Translations under genes and position numbers: made by a program
Part shown: positions 11,545 through 23,607 of the stretch, in pieces
Layout of the letters: each line of letters opens with the position of its first letter
Numbering within the stretch: position 1 is the first letter of the stretch
Notes under the pieces: model-generated
The model's input: the letters and a program-made list of their open reading frames with translations, nothing else
The model's database searches: none
What the model was told of the DNA's origin: nothing
Origin: Vandiemenella viatica
Taxonomy: Eukaryota > Arthropoda > Insecta > Orthoptera > Morabidae
Direction of reading: 5' to 3'
Length of the DNA: 64,000 nt
NCBI GenBank assembly: GCA_031002005.1
Contig: JARYHS010009186.1
Coordinates: 185,220,437 to 185,284,436 of the forward strand

Positions 11545-11700
11545 AACAGGAGACAGTATTTGCTAGCCCTTTCCCAGGCCGTATTCCCCTCTCACTTCAC
11601 AGTACTCAGAAAACGCTGAAGACCTAAGCAATGAAATGATTTTATATCACTGAGCCTAGAGAATGAGCATTAAAAGTTCAGGCATTTCATTTGACAGGAC
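11545..11700 (+). other. Probable 3' UTR with ATTAAA polyadenylation signal
   Basis: ATTAAA, the commonest variant of AATAAA, lies at about 11669-11674, some 125 bases after the stop. The transcript end is inferred; no other signal is nearer. Confidence 0.4.
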
Positions 11701-11765
11701 CCATTCGATCCCCGGTCAAGCTATCTAGATTTCGGCTTCCCGTGGTTTTTCCATAAAGGTTATCT
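11697..11765 (+). mobile_element. SINE family S3 fragment
   Basis: The segment from GATCCCCGGTCAAGC through TAGATTTCGGCTTCCCGTGG resembles the B-box to body part of S3 (see 53580-53830). Both ends are missing. Confidence 0.4.
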
Positions 11766-12028
11766 TCTAATAACCACGCCAACAAAGCAATAATTGTATA
11801 ATCTATTTTTTCTTCTGCCGGACGCATCTTCCATCATCGTTTTTTACATCGAAAGTTCAGTTCTGCCGAAATCACATCATTGTTTCATATCAGCTACAAG
11901 TTCAAACTGGCATTAAAACAGGATGAAACAGTAAATTTACTTCCTTAAAAAAGTTCAAATTTTCGCTAAACATCACATCAATCTTGAAGTTTCTATTTTT
12001 TACTGTTATTCCCTTATATTTATATATG

Positions 12029-13273
12029 TCTGATACCCGCGACTTCGTATGCGTGGATTAAGAATTTAGTTGCCCGAATTGAATATAGTAAGCTGTTAGT
12101 AATGTAGGATTGGTCCCAAACAACACTGAGTCGGCATAATATGACAGGAAAGTCATCACAATATCATTCTACCATCGAACCTGTCTCGTAAAGAGAATGA
12201 ATTTCCAATATATTTAAAACCAGGGGGGGGGGGGTTAACTAAGGCCAGCTTTATTTCAGCTTGGTCATTTCTGCACAATGAGCATCCGGTTCTTGGGTTC
12301 TAATAGCTTTAGCTGCTCGTGCTTAGGCCAGTTTATGCTCGCAAGGCATATAAAAAAAGAAGGCAAAATAAACTGGCGCCAGGAACATTTGAGCAAACTC
12401 AAAGTAATAGTACAGAGAAAGTCGACATCTATACTAAATAATACATTTTGTCTCTAAACGAAATTTATTAAAAATCATACACTAACATAATGCGCAAGAA
12501 GCATAGCTTGAGCAACCGACGTAGCATTACAGACAAAACACACATCCGTCTCTCTCTAACCATTCGATAAGTTCTCAAAATTTCGTGACTACAACTGTTA
12601 TTCATATGAAAAAAATGTCCTGCTCCTTCTTACAAATACAAAATATTTCCTTGTCAAATTCCATCAATATCATTTTGACCATTTAGTCGTCAAAACGTAA
12701 CAAAACTTACTTCCGCATTTATAGTATTATTAGTGCACATCGCACACACACCAACTGTGGTAGTAACAACCCCTGAGGGATCAATATAACATAAAAAAGT
12801 GTACACCTACAGAATTGCTAGAATACCTACGATTTGCCTCTCATTGAACCCCTAAATTTGTGATATCTACGGATTAACATGCAATCCGAACAACCGACGG
12901 TCCAGGCTTGACTCTTACTATCAAAACAATTTTTAAAAATCTTTGCTTCCGCAGGGATTGGACCGCAGCCCACTCTCCAAACATCAGAATTCAAGAGCTT
13001 AGACCACTGAGCTACCAGACCGCGATATGGAAAGGTAGTACAGAGACCTACACATCCTACGCGTCTGTCTACCACCGTTCAGTAATTTTTCAAAATTATA
13101 TGACAACATGTACTATTTATACAGAAAAAGTATGCTATGTCCATCCTAACGCCAGATAGAATCTCCTCATAATTACATCACGATCGGATTGGCTGTTTAG
13201 CCTAAGAAACGTAACAAACATACAGAGACACAGATATACAGAGTTACTTTGGCATTTATAATATTAGTATAGA
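12029..13273 (-). mobile_element. Helitron-like non-autonomous element H1 with internal tRNA-like module
   Basis: On the minus strand it starts TCTATACTAATATTATAAATG just after an A (5' at 13273). It runs through a pol III-like head with GGTAGCTCAGTGGTCTAAG (A box) and GGTCCAATCCCTG (B box), near 12950-13030. It ends with ATCCACGCATACGAAGTCGC and GGGTATCAG, where related copies continue into CTAGT. A 5' TC, a 3' short hairpin (CGCG...CGCG) before CTAG, and insertion between A and T are Helitron hallmarks; the last few bases are degraded here. No Rep/helicase frame is present, so it would depend on a partner for movement. Confidence 0.65.
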
Positions 13274-13499
13274 TACAAAGCACACTTATAGAAATGATAA
13301 AACATGAAAAAATCAAGAAACTCGGTTATGACGTAAACATAAACACATATGGCTTGGAATAGACTCTAGCATCAGTAGCAGTGACTTGATTAGTGCTGAG
13401 GATATGGACAAGCAACCTGGATAACCAAGTGTTGTGTCGGTAAATTAACACACCGCCATCTGTTAAAAACTTATGGAACTATAATAATAATTTCGTGTG

Positions 13500-13785
13500 C
13501 TCGTAATGACCTGGTGACAGTGTTTCTATTGGCTGCGCATTCGGCCAATGTCCTAGCCGCCTTAACCTAGCACGCCAATCCTGTCGGGTTCTGGGGACCT
13601 ACAGTTTAACGTGGAATCCGAACCACGGTACCGTCCTGGCCTACTTCACATTACACAGCAAGGTGCGCCAGAGGAGCAGGTCGGGTTAAGTGCCTTTGAA
13701 AATCCCCGCCGAGACAGGAATTCGAACCGGGGATTTTTCCAACTCCAGTCAGACGCCTTAACCACTGAGCCACCAGACCACTCGA
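13500..13785 (-). mobile_element. tRNA-derived SINE, family S1
   Basis: Minus strand: head GGTGGCTCAGTGGTTAAGGC (A box) and CGGTTCGAATTCCTG (B box) near 13715-13775, then a body with CCACGTTAAACTGTAGGTCC and CTAGGTTAAGGCGGCTAGG, ending near AGGTCATTACG. Other S1 copies are at 31146, 51985, 55185, 56480, 56855, 59810 and 61415. The head can be folded as a tRNA, but the downstream body makes it a SINE, not a gene. Confidence 0.8.
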
Positions 13786-13998
13786 ACTTCCGGAACTTAC
13801 AAGTAATTACAAACCATTGTCCTATGACAAATATTTGATGAACATTTAATTCGCAACAATAAATATTGAGGTCAATAATCGAGATAAAAACTATCCTATC
13901 TTTTAAGTTGGGCCAAATTATAGACAGTAAGCCAAATTTCATCAAAATCGGTTAAGTAGTTTCGGAGTTTATCTCGGAAAAACATCGTGACACGAGAT

Positions 13999-14025
13999 TT
14001 ATATATATATATATATATATATATC
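13999..14025. repeat. (TA)n microsatellite
   Basis: About 12 TA units next to the start of the following H1 copy. AT-rich sites are preferred Helitron targets. Confidence 0.9.
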
Positions 14026-15106
14026 AAAAGATGAATGTATGTATGTTTGTTTATTTGTTCGTTTGTTGGTTGATTTGTTTGTTCTCGATACAAAGCCACA
14101 GTTATCATCCCATCTCGATGAAATTTTGCACACTTATCCTTTGAAACAAGGAGAAAAACACTTTCATCATTTGGTTGAAAAATTATCTGTATAAATAATA
14201 CATGTTGTCTTATAATCTCGAAAAATTACTGAACGGCGATAGACAAACGCGTTGGATGTGGAGGTCTCTGTACTGTCTTTCCGTGTAGCGGTCAGATAGC
14301 TCAGAGATTAAAGCGCTTGTTTACTGATGTTTGGGTCGTGGTGTCCGGTTCAAATCTCGGTGAAGGCTAAGATCGTTAAAAATTGTTTTTGATCGTAAGA
14401 GTCACGCTTGGGCCGTCGGTTATTCGGATTGATTGTTAAACTGTAGATATCACAAAGTTAGGGGTGCAATGCGAGGCAAATCGTAGGTAGTCTTGCAATG
14501 CTTTAGGTGTACACTTTTTTTCGTTATATTGATCCCTCAGAGGTGATTCGCAGTCAGTGTGTGTGTGATCTGCAGTAATAATACTAGAAATGCGGAAGTA
14601 AGTGTCTGAATTTTGTTACGTTTTGACGACTAAATGCCTATACCGTTATTGACGGAATTTGATAAGGAAATATGTAGAAGGAACACAGGACATTTTTTTC
14701 GGTGTGAATAACAGTTGTAGTCACGAAATTTAGAGAACTTATCGAATGGTGACAGAGAGACGAATGTGTGTGTTAGTCTGTAATGTTCCATCGCTTGCTC
14801 AAGCTGTGCTTCTCGCGCATTATGTTAGTGTATAATTTGCTAAAGAAATTTCGTATAGAGAAAAAAAGTATTATTTAGTATAGATGTAGATTTTCTCTGT
14901 CCTATTATATTGTGTCTGCTTAAATGTTTCTGGCGCCAGTTTATTTTACCTTCTTTTTTGAAATGCCATGCGGGCGTAAACTGGCCTAAGTTGTAGCTAT
15001 AGCAAAGCACGAGCAGCTAAAGTTATTAGAACCCAGGAATCGGATGCTCATGGTGAAGAAAGAAGAAAATATCAAGCTGAAATAAAGCTTTCTTTAGTTA
15101 TCACCC

Positions 15107-15159
<53 letters not shown>

Positions 15160-15379
15160 CCTTTCACCTTCGTTTGTTTTTCTGTTTTTAAATATGTTGG
15201 AAATTGATTCTCTTCAAGAGTAAGGTTCGATGGTAGAATGATATAGTGATGGCTTTTCTGTCATATTATGCCGTCTCAGTGTTGTTTGGGACCAATCCTT
15301 CGGTATCAACAACTTTCTATATTCAATTCTGGCAATGAAATTCTTAATCAACGCGTACGAAGTCGCGGTTATCAGCTAG
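14026..15379 (+). mobile_element. Helitron-like element H1, plus-strand copy with well kept 3' end
   Basis: The head at about 14290-14370 carries AGATAGCTCAGAGATTAAAGC (A-box like) and CCGGTTCAAATCTCG (B box). The shared body follows: CGTCGGTTATTCGGATTG, GATCCCTCAG and GTTACGTTTTGACGACTAAA. The 3' end is a CGCGTACGAAGTCGCG hairpin followed by GTTATCAGCTAG, ending at 15379 with a T next. An expanded (CA)n tract lies inside at about 15106-15156. The 5' boundary is uncertain (14026-14170). There are no coding frames. Confidence 0.65.
15106..15156. repeat. (CA)n microsatellite inside H1
   Basis: About 50 bases of CA dinucleotides with one interruption (CAAACA). The other H1 copies have no comparable tract at this place, so expansion followed insertion. 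Confidence 0.92.
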
Positions 15380-16560
15380 TATATATTTGAAGGTACCGCA
15401 AGAGAAATTCCTGAATGTGTGAGAGGTCAATCACGATATTGGTTGATGTTGGATCTTGTCTGTTTTCATTATTCATCTCATTTTACTGGTAATGGATGTC
15501 AAAATGTGGCTTGTTTTCTAAATTCTAAACATACATTTTTTGAAAATTTTCGTATAATAAAAGCGTTGGATACAACTATTTATGTTGGACTGACAGCGAA
15601 AAGAAGTCTAACTTGAATTCAAATTTGTTCATCTGGATTTCGTCATGCTAAGATTTTCAGAAATAGATTGAAGCAAATACCATTCTGTTCTTTAATACAG
15701 ACCAAAAGATGAATTATTTTCTTATCCTTATCCTCAGCCCTAATGAAGTCACTGCCACTGATTTGTAAACACTGACGTGCCTCTGTTTCTACCTTCTATG
15801 GGCCTTTTTATGCACATATGTTGGAATTCATTGAGCTTATTATGAACTTTTAAAGCATTGGAGACTTTTCTTCTTAGTAGCAGGTTAAGTGGCTCTGGAA
15901 AGCTGTTCTGGACGTTCAACTAAGAAGAAAAATTCTCAGCTACATGGCGTATTATATATACCATTTACTAGCTATAATGTACTGATATTATAGCTGTCTA
16001 TAGAATAGAACTTACATGTATATAAGCTTCATTCGTCTAATAATTAAAAAACAGTCCCATATGCCAAATTAACAAACGAAAACTTCAGCCTTTTTTTACG
16101 TTTTTGCGCATTTAGCAATATTTCTGGTTATAAGATAAATCATTACAAAAATATAGGACTTTTTAATTTTTAGAACATTTTTGTCTTTACAAGCTGTTTT
16201 TTCTACTGATACTAGTGTAACCAAATACTTTAAATAAAACTTCTCTTTTTTATATTGCAAGTTACTTTATTTCCCAATACAACCCACATAAAACTTACCT
16301 GCGTTTCATGGTTCTCACACTAACGTAAATTAAAATTCTTGTTGACGTTATAAAAATGTCTAGAAGATATAAAAAAATATAATACTCCGATTTTCTGTTA
16401 CATGTTTATACAAATAAATTAATACTTTATTCTTAAACAAAAACAACTGACATACATTTCTCAAATAAATGATTATTTTCTATATATTATTTTTCGACAC
16501 AGGAATTGCTTCATAGATGATATTTTGAAAGAAATGCTGGTCCGTGAAAAAGAGAACAAA
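15380..16560. other. Unassigned AT-rich stretch with a small SINE S2 relic
   Basis: No gene is seen. Around 15885-15955 the plus-strand words AGCAGGTTAAGTGGCTCTGG and GGACGTTCAACTAAGAAGAA match the body of SINE family S2 at 21836-22110 (minus strand). Confidence 0.5.
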
Positions 16561-17428
16561 TTTTCACAGAATTTTTGTTTAGGCATCGATAGCGCTCAAC
16601 TTTACAAGTCACATCTCACTAATTGCCTCGACATCGCAATGAAGCAACGATTTGGAAAGTATTTCTGGATAAATCAAGCCAATAGTAAATTTATTGAAAA
16701 AAAAAAAACAGTTGGACTCCTCGTGCTGAGAGCAAACCGAATTTACTAAGGGAACGACTATTTGCCTTATTTATTCTGCTGCTGAATATTGACCACAGCA
16801 TGTCTGGGCAGTGCACATGCTGAGAAGGTTGACATCCATCTAAATGGCGCGATGAGGATTATGTACTCTGTCTGATATACCGCCCTGCCTTGGCTTCCGA
16901 TCGTTTCCAGCACCTGTCCACTGAAGATCAGACGCCTAGCAGCTCCAGTCCATCAGCGGCGGAAGGTAAAGGACCAGTCAAACATTCACTCTACCGGCTG
17001 ACTTGCAGAACTCTCGGGAAAAAAAACCTTCCGCTGCTCTGACCGCCCAAGGTCCTCCACTTGAACCCTCCTATAGAATGAAGGTGACAGTGGCTGCAGA
17101 ATTCACCACAGAATGAAACCTGGTAATCGATTCTATGCAGAAGCTACCGATTGCTGACTTACCGACGAAATGCAGTAGCCAACTAAACTGTTTCAGGACA
17201 GGTCTTGAATCTGTGCCGTGCAATGTTTACGTCCCTGGGGCCTCAAGAACGACCGTACTGTGAATGAGGTGGCACATGGAGGAAAATCGTCCAACCCCCC
17301 GTGGGTTATCTTGCTTTCCACGCTGCTTCTGGTGTCACGATAGAATGGATAGACTCCTTCGATATCAATCGATAATACACTATTGTTCTATGCATACAAG
17401 AAATAAACAAATAAATAAATAAATAAAA
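16560..17428 (+). mobile_element. Non-LTR retrotransposon C-terminal remnant (reverse transcriptase tail), decayed
   Basis: Reading across frameshifts, a LGIDSAQLYKSHL segment matches the LG..LDR.LTYK.HL region that follows RT domains. An alanine-tyrosine rich SAAEY/CAPVW-like region follows near 16780, then a decayed PTPLPWLPVL-like stretch near 16880-16910. Near 17190 a LFQDRS...CAVQC...WGL segment matches the NRFRTG.GRC....WG zinc-knuckle-like C-terminus of jockey-type polyproteins. It ends in an (AAAT)n tail (about 17400-17428). The 5' part with endonuclease and the RT catalytic core is absent. Many stops are present, so it is dead. Confidence 0.65.
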
Positions 17429-19484
17429 CGCAAATTGAAGTTAGTTGTATGTGTTAGCGACAGAAAGTATTAGTTGAGATTAGAAGAACCGAAATTTCTC
17501 GAAAGCTAGTAGTTTCCATTCTACGAATGTATTAATGAAAATTATTCCTACCTGTATTGTCTTTTGATCTCCGTTAACGTAAAATAAAAGGATACGTTTT
17601 CGAAAAATACAGAAATTCGTAATGTACGGCTCATTTCTCATGATTGAGAAGACCTGTACAATATTTGATCAAAATCAGTAAAATAAATTTCTTACTTTCT
17701 GCAAGTCACTGCCTAGAAAAAACCACCTGAACTTAAAAAAGCGTATTTGCGCCTTCCATCAAAATAACCGACAGCCTTTAAAAATTACAGACTTTTCATG
17801 GTTACACGACGCGAATGAGACCAGTAAGACTGACTGATCAAATCTTTTGCTACTTACAATGTTGCATCTCTTTCTCTTTTCCAAGAACGCTCGATTGTGT
17901 TTGTAAGTAACTTTCTGTCTAAGATTTATCAGCCACAAGGAAGCTTAAGTTACGGAACTGGTACATGATACCGACTCTGATGATACGTAATGCTTAACCA
18001 TCGCCACTGTAGTGTGACGCAATCCGCCACATTCCAAGTGCTCATTTTATATTAATATTAAAGTTAGTAAAACTCTGGTAACCATTGATGTATAGGTTTT
18101 AAAAGCGCCGTATTAAAAAGGGGCTTTCATTCAATGTGTCAAGAACAATGAGTTAAAGTGAGTGGGTATTCATTTATCTGAGCATTGTAGAAATAAGCCA
18201 ATTATCGAATTGTGCGAACGTTGTTGATTTGCGCCGTCCTTTGTGAGAGATAACGATCCATCCGGCAGGGCGTCAGTCTGTCGCCGTGGAGACAATAGGA
18301 TGGGATTTTGGCAAGGTGCTGTATATAAAAACTTTAACACAGATTCATCGTTGATGATGCCTCGATTAGAGGTGAAACGCATACGACGCAGCACTAAATA
18401 AGTTAAACAGTTGTATTGGCGTTATTTTTCAACTAGTAATTAATTAAATAAATTGGCACTTTTCCTGGAGTTCAGCTCTATGCGAATGTAGACAACACCA
18501 GAGCTCCACGGAACTCATAGAACGTCTCACAAAGGAACCTTACGGACTCGGAAATTCAGATCGGGATGAGACTTCGCAGGTTAGTAGCATAACGTAAGGG
18601 TGTCCACCCAGTAAAGAAGTAAAATGCACTAGCCAGAAGATTCCGAGAAAAAGGACTCTAAAGTTTTATGCGCAATCCCATTGGCAGTCGTCAAACCACG
18701 AACAATCTGACTCATGCAATGCCAAATACACTTGATGTAGAAAAGTTTAATGGAAAAGAAAGTTATATGTGTTTGGCTTACAACAGTTGATGTATTTTAT
18801 TTACTTAAAGATTTATTTAGCCTGGCAAGGTTATGGTTGTCAAACCCTCTGTATCATCATACAAGCGTTTATTAAACATAATTTACAGTTACACAAATTA
18901 ACAGGTTGTTCAGCTAAACTCTGACTTATATCAAAGGCAGAAGATTATCTATGAGTTTATAAGAATTGTTTTGTTTTGTTGGTTGTTTTGGAAAGAATAT
19001 ATTGATAAGTCGAGTCTAAAGTGTAAAGATTTTCTTTCTCAATCAAAGAAAGTATAACTGTAAAATAAATGGTTTAGTGAAATCAATAAATATTTTATTT
19101 TAATTGAAAAATGTTGAATATGGTGCAGATGAATTATTAAAGCAAGGAAGTCATCGTAAGACATAGATGTCTTTTGTTCGTAGTTCATCACTACTCGCGT
19201 ATATGCCACCGCCTCACTCGATATTTTTAAGAGTTAATTTTGTGGAATTAAATTACGGGTATTTGTTGTTAAACACAACCACTACAACTTCTGTATCTTA
19301 ACCGACTGTATTTTTACTATCTGCAAGAATAACAGCTTCTCCATTGAACTACGATTACACTGATTTTCATAAACTATACTATTTAACAGAAACAATATGT
19401 CATTTGCACACACAAGGTCTCTTTTCACAAACTTAATCAACACTTTCCCGCCATTACAATACCACAGTCTCTCCTTCTTTCTTT
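17429..19484. other. Unassigned AT-rich stretch
   Basis: No gene is recognised. The segment 18800-18870 (TTTATTTAGCCTGGCAAGG and onward) looks like a dispersed-repeat tail but I cannot name it. Confidence 0.45.
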
Positions 19485-20720
19485 TCGCTTCTCGCTATGG
19501 AGGAAAGAAATATATGGAGACGACGCAAGAGACCTTCACCACGCATTGAAGTGACGCCGGGCGGAGGAGGAGTGGGGGGGGCTAGGCCGCATCCATACAG
19601 ATACGGGGTATATGTGCAAAAACCTCAAGGGGACTCTAGGATAAACGTAACACCGCAATATGGTGATGGATTATTATGTAACTCGATGAGACAAATAAAA
19701 AATGAAGAATAAAAGTTTTTGATATCCTGCCTAGTTTCAGAGATATTCTGTCTCAAATGTGAGATGTTTTTGAATGAAATTCAGAAGAAAAAATTGGTCA
19801 AAGTTAAATTTGGTGATAGATTCTAATTTAAAAAGACGAGACAAATAAACAATAAAAATTCTTGATATCTCGCCTAGTTCTCGAGATATACTGTATCAAA
19901 AGTGAGGTGTCTTGAGTTGAAATGCAGACGAAACATTTCGCAAAAGTAAAATTTGATGATCGATTCTTATATAACATGACGAGACAAATCGAAAATAAAG
20001 AATAAAATTTTTCGATATCTTGCTTAGTTTTCGTGATATACAGTCTCCAAATGGAGGGTATTGGGTTGATACGCAGCCTGGACCAAAAATTAATTCTGCC
20101 AAAGCCACAATGAATTACATGGTGGACATGCAGAATGGATATTTCAGTTTTATTACTTCCACTTGTGGTTAGGTTGAAATGCGGCCTAGACCAGAATAAA
20201 AATAGTTATCTTGTCACCATACATCGTAAGCTTAATTGGGAATAGCTGGAAGTAGTTTACATCGCGATACACGTTTTGTCACTAACATGTTTCTCATGAA
20301 ATTACTAACAATAATAGATAAATTCTTTGTCCCTTATATATATAACAACAAAACCATTCTGGTATAGACTGCATTTAGACCTAACAACAATCTCCTTCTA
20401 AATTGCCGCTATAGAATCAAACAATGTAGACACATCCACACACGCATATTTGAATCGCAAACTGCATTTGGGGTAGCAATATCGTTTGCTTCATCAAGAT
20501 TCCTAGATGGCACAAGATGGCATTAGAAAATACTTAGACACATTAGAAAATGAAATAATCACAGCATCAAACACAATGTGAACTTTGCATTTGTATGGAT
20601 TAGCAATATTGCCGCTGCCGCCACCGCGCATGCGCAGTATCAGCCAAGAGTTTAGAGGCGGCGTCACATATTTAACGTCACTTCTCGTCCATATATTTCC
20701 TTCCTCCATGCTCCTCACCA
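19485..20720. repeat. Inverted-repeat-bounded unit with inner tandem repeats
   Basis: ATGGAGGAAAGAAATATATG at about 19496-19516 is nearly the reverse complement of CATATATTTCCTTCCTCCAT at about 20690-20710. Weaker matching, including CATACAGATACG versus a TTTGTATGG segment, extends each arm to about 120 bp. No transposase is seen between the arms. It could be a MITE or foldback element, or two inverted copies of a promoter-like GC-rich repeat. Confidence 0.5.
19680..20095. repeat. Tandem repeat, three diverged units of about 145 bp
   Basis: Each unit starts with a GACGAGACAAAT-like word (near 19686, 19837 and 19978), continues with AATAAAGAATAAAA and a GATATCTYGCYTAGTTYTCG segment, and ends in a GTGAGGTGT-like word. 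It lies between the inverted arms of the 19485-20720 unit. Confidence 0.8.
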
Positions 20721-21835
20721 GCCAGCGGCCAACTGTTGCCTCTGGTTTTTACATTGTTGCCTCTGGTTTTTACACTGTTCCCAACTTCGTAGAACTTAAA
20801 TGCTATAGAATACTTAAAACTACCCCTTTACACTATGGTGAAATGTACTGGTTAATTGTACCTTTTTTAAATTTTAATGGTAGTAGTAAAATAAGAACGA
20901 GTTAAGAAGGAATTCTACTATTCGTTTGAAATTTGTCATACATATTTCTCAGATCATACCTTTTGAGAAAAAGTGTACATGAAAGCGAAATGAAACTTAC
21001 ACTAGACGTGGTGCCACACGAAATTTACGAAACGATACAACTTAACCTGTAGAGACCACCATTTGCAGTAAAATTGTTCTTGTCAAAGATAGTATCTGCA
21101 ATATACAGCAACGAATTTAAAACTAATTCCTCACAAGTACGTATTTTTTTCACTATGGTCCAGGCTGCATTACAACCTAACCACCATGCCAGTATATTGT
21201 CGCCAAAAAAAAAATCAGGCGACCTTAATTCATTAATGAAAACTAAATTAACCAATTTAATATTACTCAATTATATATTTATGTGATTAATTATAAGTGA
21301 AGGATTGAATTACTTTGTATATCACATAAGTAAAAGATATATACAGTAACAAGTCACAGATAAATTATTCTAAATAAGTTTTCAACGATAATCTTTAACA
21401 TGAACAATTTATATTACTATCTTGCTACAGGGAATAAAGTCTCAGGGCGACTCGGGATTATATATATATATATAACACACAGGCACAAATGAAAAATCCG
21501 TTTAAATCATACCGTTTCTTGTGTCAATCCTAATTCCGTTGCCAAATCGTCCTGCATACATCAACAATACTCAAAACGTACATACCTCAATCAGTTAATC
21601 TTGGCGTTAGTTTCTCCACACTCATCTCTGTAGGTCACATGACGCTCTTCTGTTTTTTTCCTCAGAGAACATTAAAAAGTTTCATAAAGTTTTTTCCTTT
21701 GCACAGACATCAATTAATATGTAATGTATCATCATGATATATTACAACACAAACTACTTATTCCGTAAAACCTTATCTTAGATACAGTTATATATAAGAT
21801 AAAGGCAGTGGTTTTCAGAGATTTCAAGTTGTATT
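20721..21835. other. Unassigned AT-rich stretch
   Basis: Contains a 22-bp direct duplication near 20735-20780 (TTGCCTCTGGTTTTTACA twice) and an (AT)n tract near 21461-21474. No gene is supported. Confidence 0.5.
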
Positions 21836-22110
21836 CGTTTAGGATTAGGTAGAGCTCCACGTTTCTATTTACTGCCCGTAGGCACTGGAGTAGACGTGCC
21901 GTGGTCAGCAACAGGGTGCGTACCCCTTTTTTTTACCTTCCCGCGGAATTTCCTACAAGTTACTCATTTGATAGCAGGCTAAGTGGACGTGGGGGGCGTT
22001 CCGGACGTTCAGCTTAAAGGAAAGTTCCTCGGAATTGTAGGAGATCGAACCTCGGTCGTCCAGGCCGTCGTCAGACGCTCTCCGCCTGAGCTACGCGGCC
22101 GCACACACTT
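21836..22110 (-). mobile_element. tRNA-derived SINE, family S2
   Basis: Minus strand: the head GCGGCCGCGTAGCTCAGGCG (A box) to CCGAGGTTCGATCTCC (B box) folds like a tRNA near 22030-22102. The body follows with AAGCTGAACGTCCGGAACG and CACGTCCACTTAGCCTGC, ending near the TAAATAG at 21866. The GC-rich head stands out from the AT-rich surroundings. Confidence 0.75.
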
Positions 22111-22500
22111 ACATACAATACATTAAATTATATACATTCATATATGATGTCATATAATAGTGGCTGGTAACGCGGGAACCTCGCAAGGTAGAAGCCGTGC
22201 GGTCTACCGGGATAGTCTCCGATACTAGAACTGCATGCGCTCCAACACCTCAAACGAGTCACAGCGGTGTATTGAGATGATTGATTTATGCGGTGAAATA
22301 AAAGCTTGTGGTGCTTGGTGCCTTCAGCTAAATGGATTTAGGCGCACGGTCAAATAACGTTTCCTTTCCTGACCAGTTCAAGATGGCTTCTAATCTCCAC
22401 ACAACTGGTCACTGTTGAAGCTACTATAGATGACGGTAAGGTACCATTCGCTCGTAAAGAGACCACCGACTTTCCGAAAAATTTCGCGGATTACCGATTA
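22111..22500. other. Moderately GC-rich unassigned stretch
   Basis: No frame or repeat family is recognised. The sequence just before the Penelope insertion is part of an S4 tRNA-like head (next entry). Confidence 0.45.
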
Positions 22501-22568
22501 ATTCCGAGTACTAACAAACAGTCCGCCCTAGTGGCAGCGTAGTCGGTAAGACGCCAAACTCTCAAACT

Positions 22569-23039
22569 GAATTGAGCCGTCTGGCGACGTTTCGGAAGCT
22601 TGCACTGCTTCCATTGTCAAGCCCCCGCTTAACATTACTGAAGTCTGCCGCACGGTAGTCTATTATATAGCGCCAGCAGCCGGGAACGGAGGGGAAAGCG
22701 CGTGGAGGGGCGATATAGTTAGGCCCTGCTCGCTTGGTGACGTCACGATCGGGTCACTCGTATGCCCTAATATGGCTCGATTCCGTCTCGTTTGTAATAA
22801 TCCAAATGCTGGCTTCCAAGCTTGGCTTAAATTGAGGCCTTGATCACGATTAATAACATTGTTGCTAAGCCTAATCTCAATAGCCTCCTTCACAACACTG
22901 TCCCAAAAGTTATTTGCGTAACAAAGGCGTGTCGTTTTGTCGAAGCACGGCTCGTGTCCGTTGTCAATGGCGTGTTCGGCTAAGGCAGATTTTTCTTTTT
23001 GTCCAAGTTTAAAATATCTGATGTGTTCTTTTCGTCTTT
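22569..23039 (-). repeat. Left palindrome arm (471 bp)
   Basis: Reverse complement of 23073-23543 with no net indel: the coordinate sums at both ends agree (22569+23543 = 23039+23073). All segments I compared are identical. The arms are separated by 33 bases (23040-23072) that belong to the left copy and encode its YIGQTLRTIN start. Confidence 0.93.
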
Positions 23040-23607
23040 CATTAATTGTCCTTAAGGTTTGCCCTATATAAGAAAGACGAAAAGAACACATCAGATATTT
23101 TAAACTTGGACAAAAAGAAAAATCTGCCTTAGCCGAACACGCCATTGACAACGGACACGAGCCGTGCTTCGACAAAACGACACGCCTTTGTTACGCAAAT
23201 AACTTTTGGGACAGTGTTGTGAAGGAGGCTATTGAGATTAGGCTTAGCAACAATGTTATTAATCGTGATCAAGGCCTCAATTTAAGCCAAGCTTGGAAGC
23301 CAGCATTTGGATTATTACAAACGAGACGGAATCGAGCCATATTAGGGCATACGAGTGACCCGATCGTGACGTCACCAAGCGAGCAGGGCCTAACTATATC
23401 GCCCCTCCACGCGCTTTCCCCTCCGTTCCCGGCTGCTGGCGCTATATAATAGACTACCGTGCGGCAGACTTCAGTAATGTTAAGCGGGGGCTTGACAATG
23501 GAAGCAGTGCAAGCTTCCGAAACGTCGCCAGACGGCTCAATTCTGACGCGGCTTGAAACCCGAGAAGTTTTTATCAAGCATTGCCGCCGCGAAAACGTTC
23601 ATAATTA
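22572..23607. mobile_element. Penelope-like element: palindromic, head-to-head pair of GIY-YIG fragments
   Basis: Two copies of the C-terminal part of a Penelope-like retroelement lie in opposite orientation. Each codes (minus strand on the left, plus strand on the right) a KEHIRYFKLGQKEKSALAEH segment, then a NGHEPCFD, a KEAIEIRLSNNVINRD and a LSQAWKPAF segment. This is the GIY-YIG endonuclease domain typical of Penelope elements. Only the left copy still has YIGQTLRTINE; the right copy starts just after it. Reverse transcriptase is missing from both. The right copy carries about 64 more bases of 3' tail, with GACGCGGCTTGAAACCCGAG and GCCGCCGCGAAAACG. TCTCAAACTGAA occurs on both sides (22560-22571 and 23608-23619), a 12-bp target-site duplication. 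Confidence 0.85.
23073..23543 (+). repeat. Right palindrome arm (471 bp)
   Basis: Mirror of 22569-23039. Its open frame on the plus strand runs to a stop near 23447 and contains the C-terminal half of the GIY-YIG domain. Confidence 0.93.

Noticed and set aside
13690..13785. tRNA gene
   Set aside because: A and B boxes fit, but a conserved SINE body follows and several copies of the same unit exist; same reasoning for 22030-22105, 53580-53650, 56490-56560 and 61460-61527.
22663..23175. 170-codon minus-strand frame as a complete protein
   Set aside because: Its N-terminal part is antisense of the right palindrome arm; only the part from YIGQTL onward is real GIY-YIG sequence.
22569..23543. 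Palindrome as a simple fold-back assembly artefact
   Set aside because: The unit is bounded by a 12-bp duplication, the two copies have different 5' and 3' limits, and the flanks together rebuild a tRNA-like head; long reads would still be the final proof.
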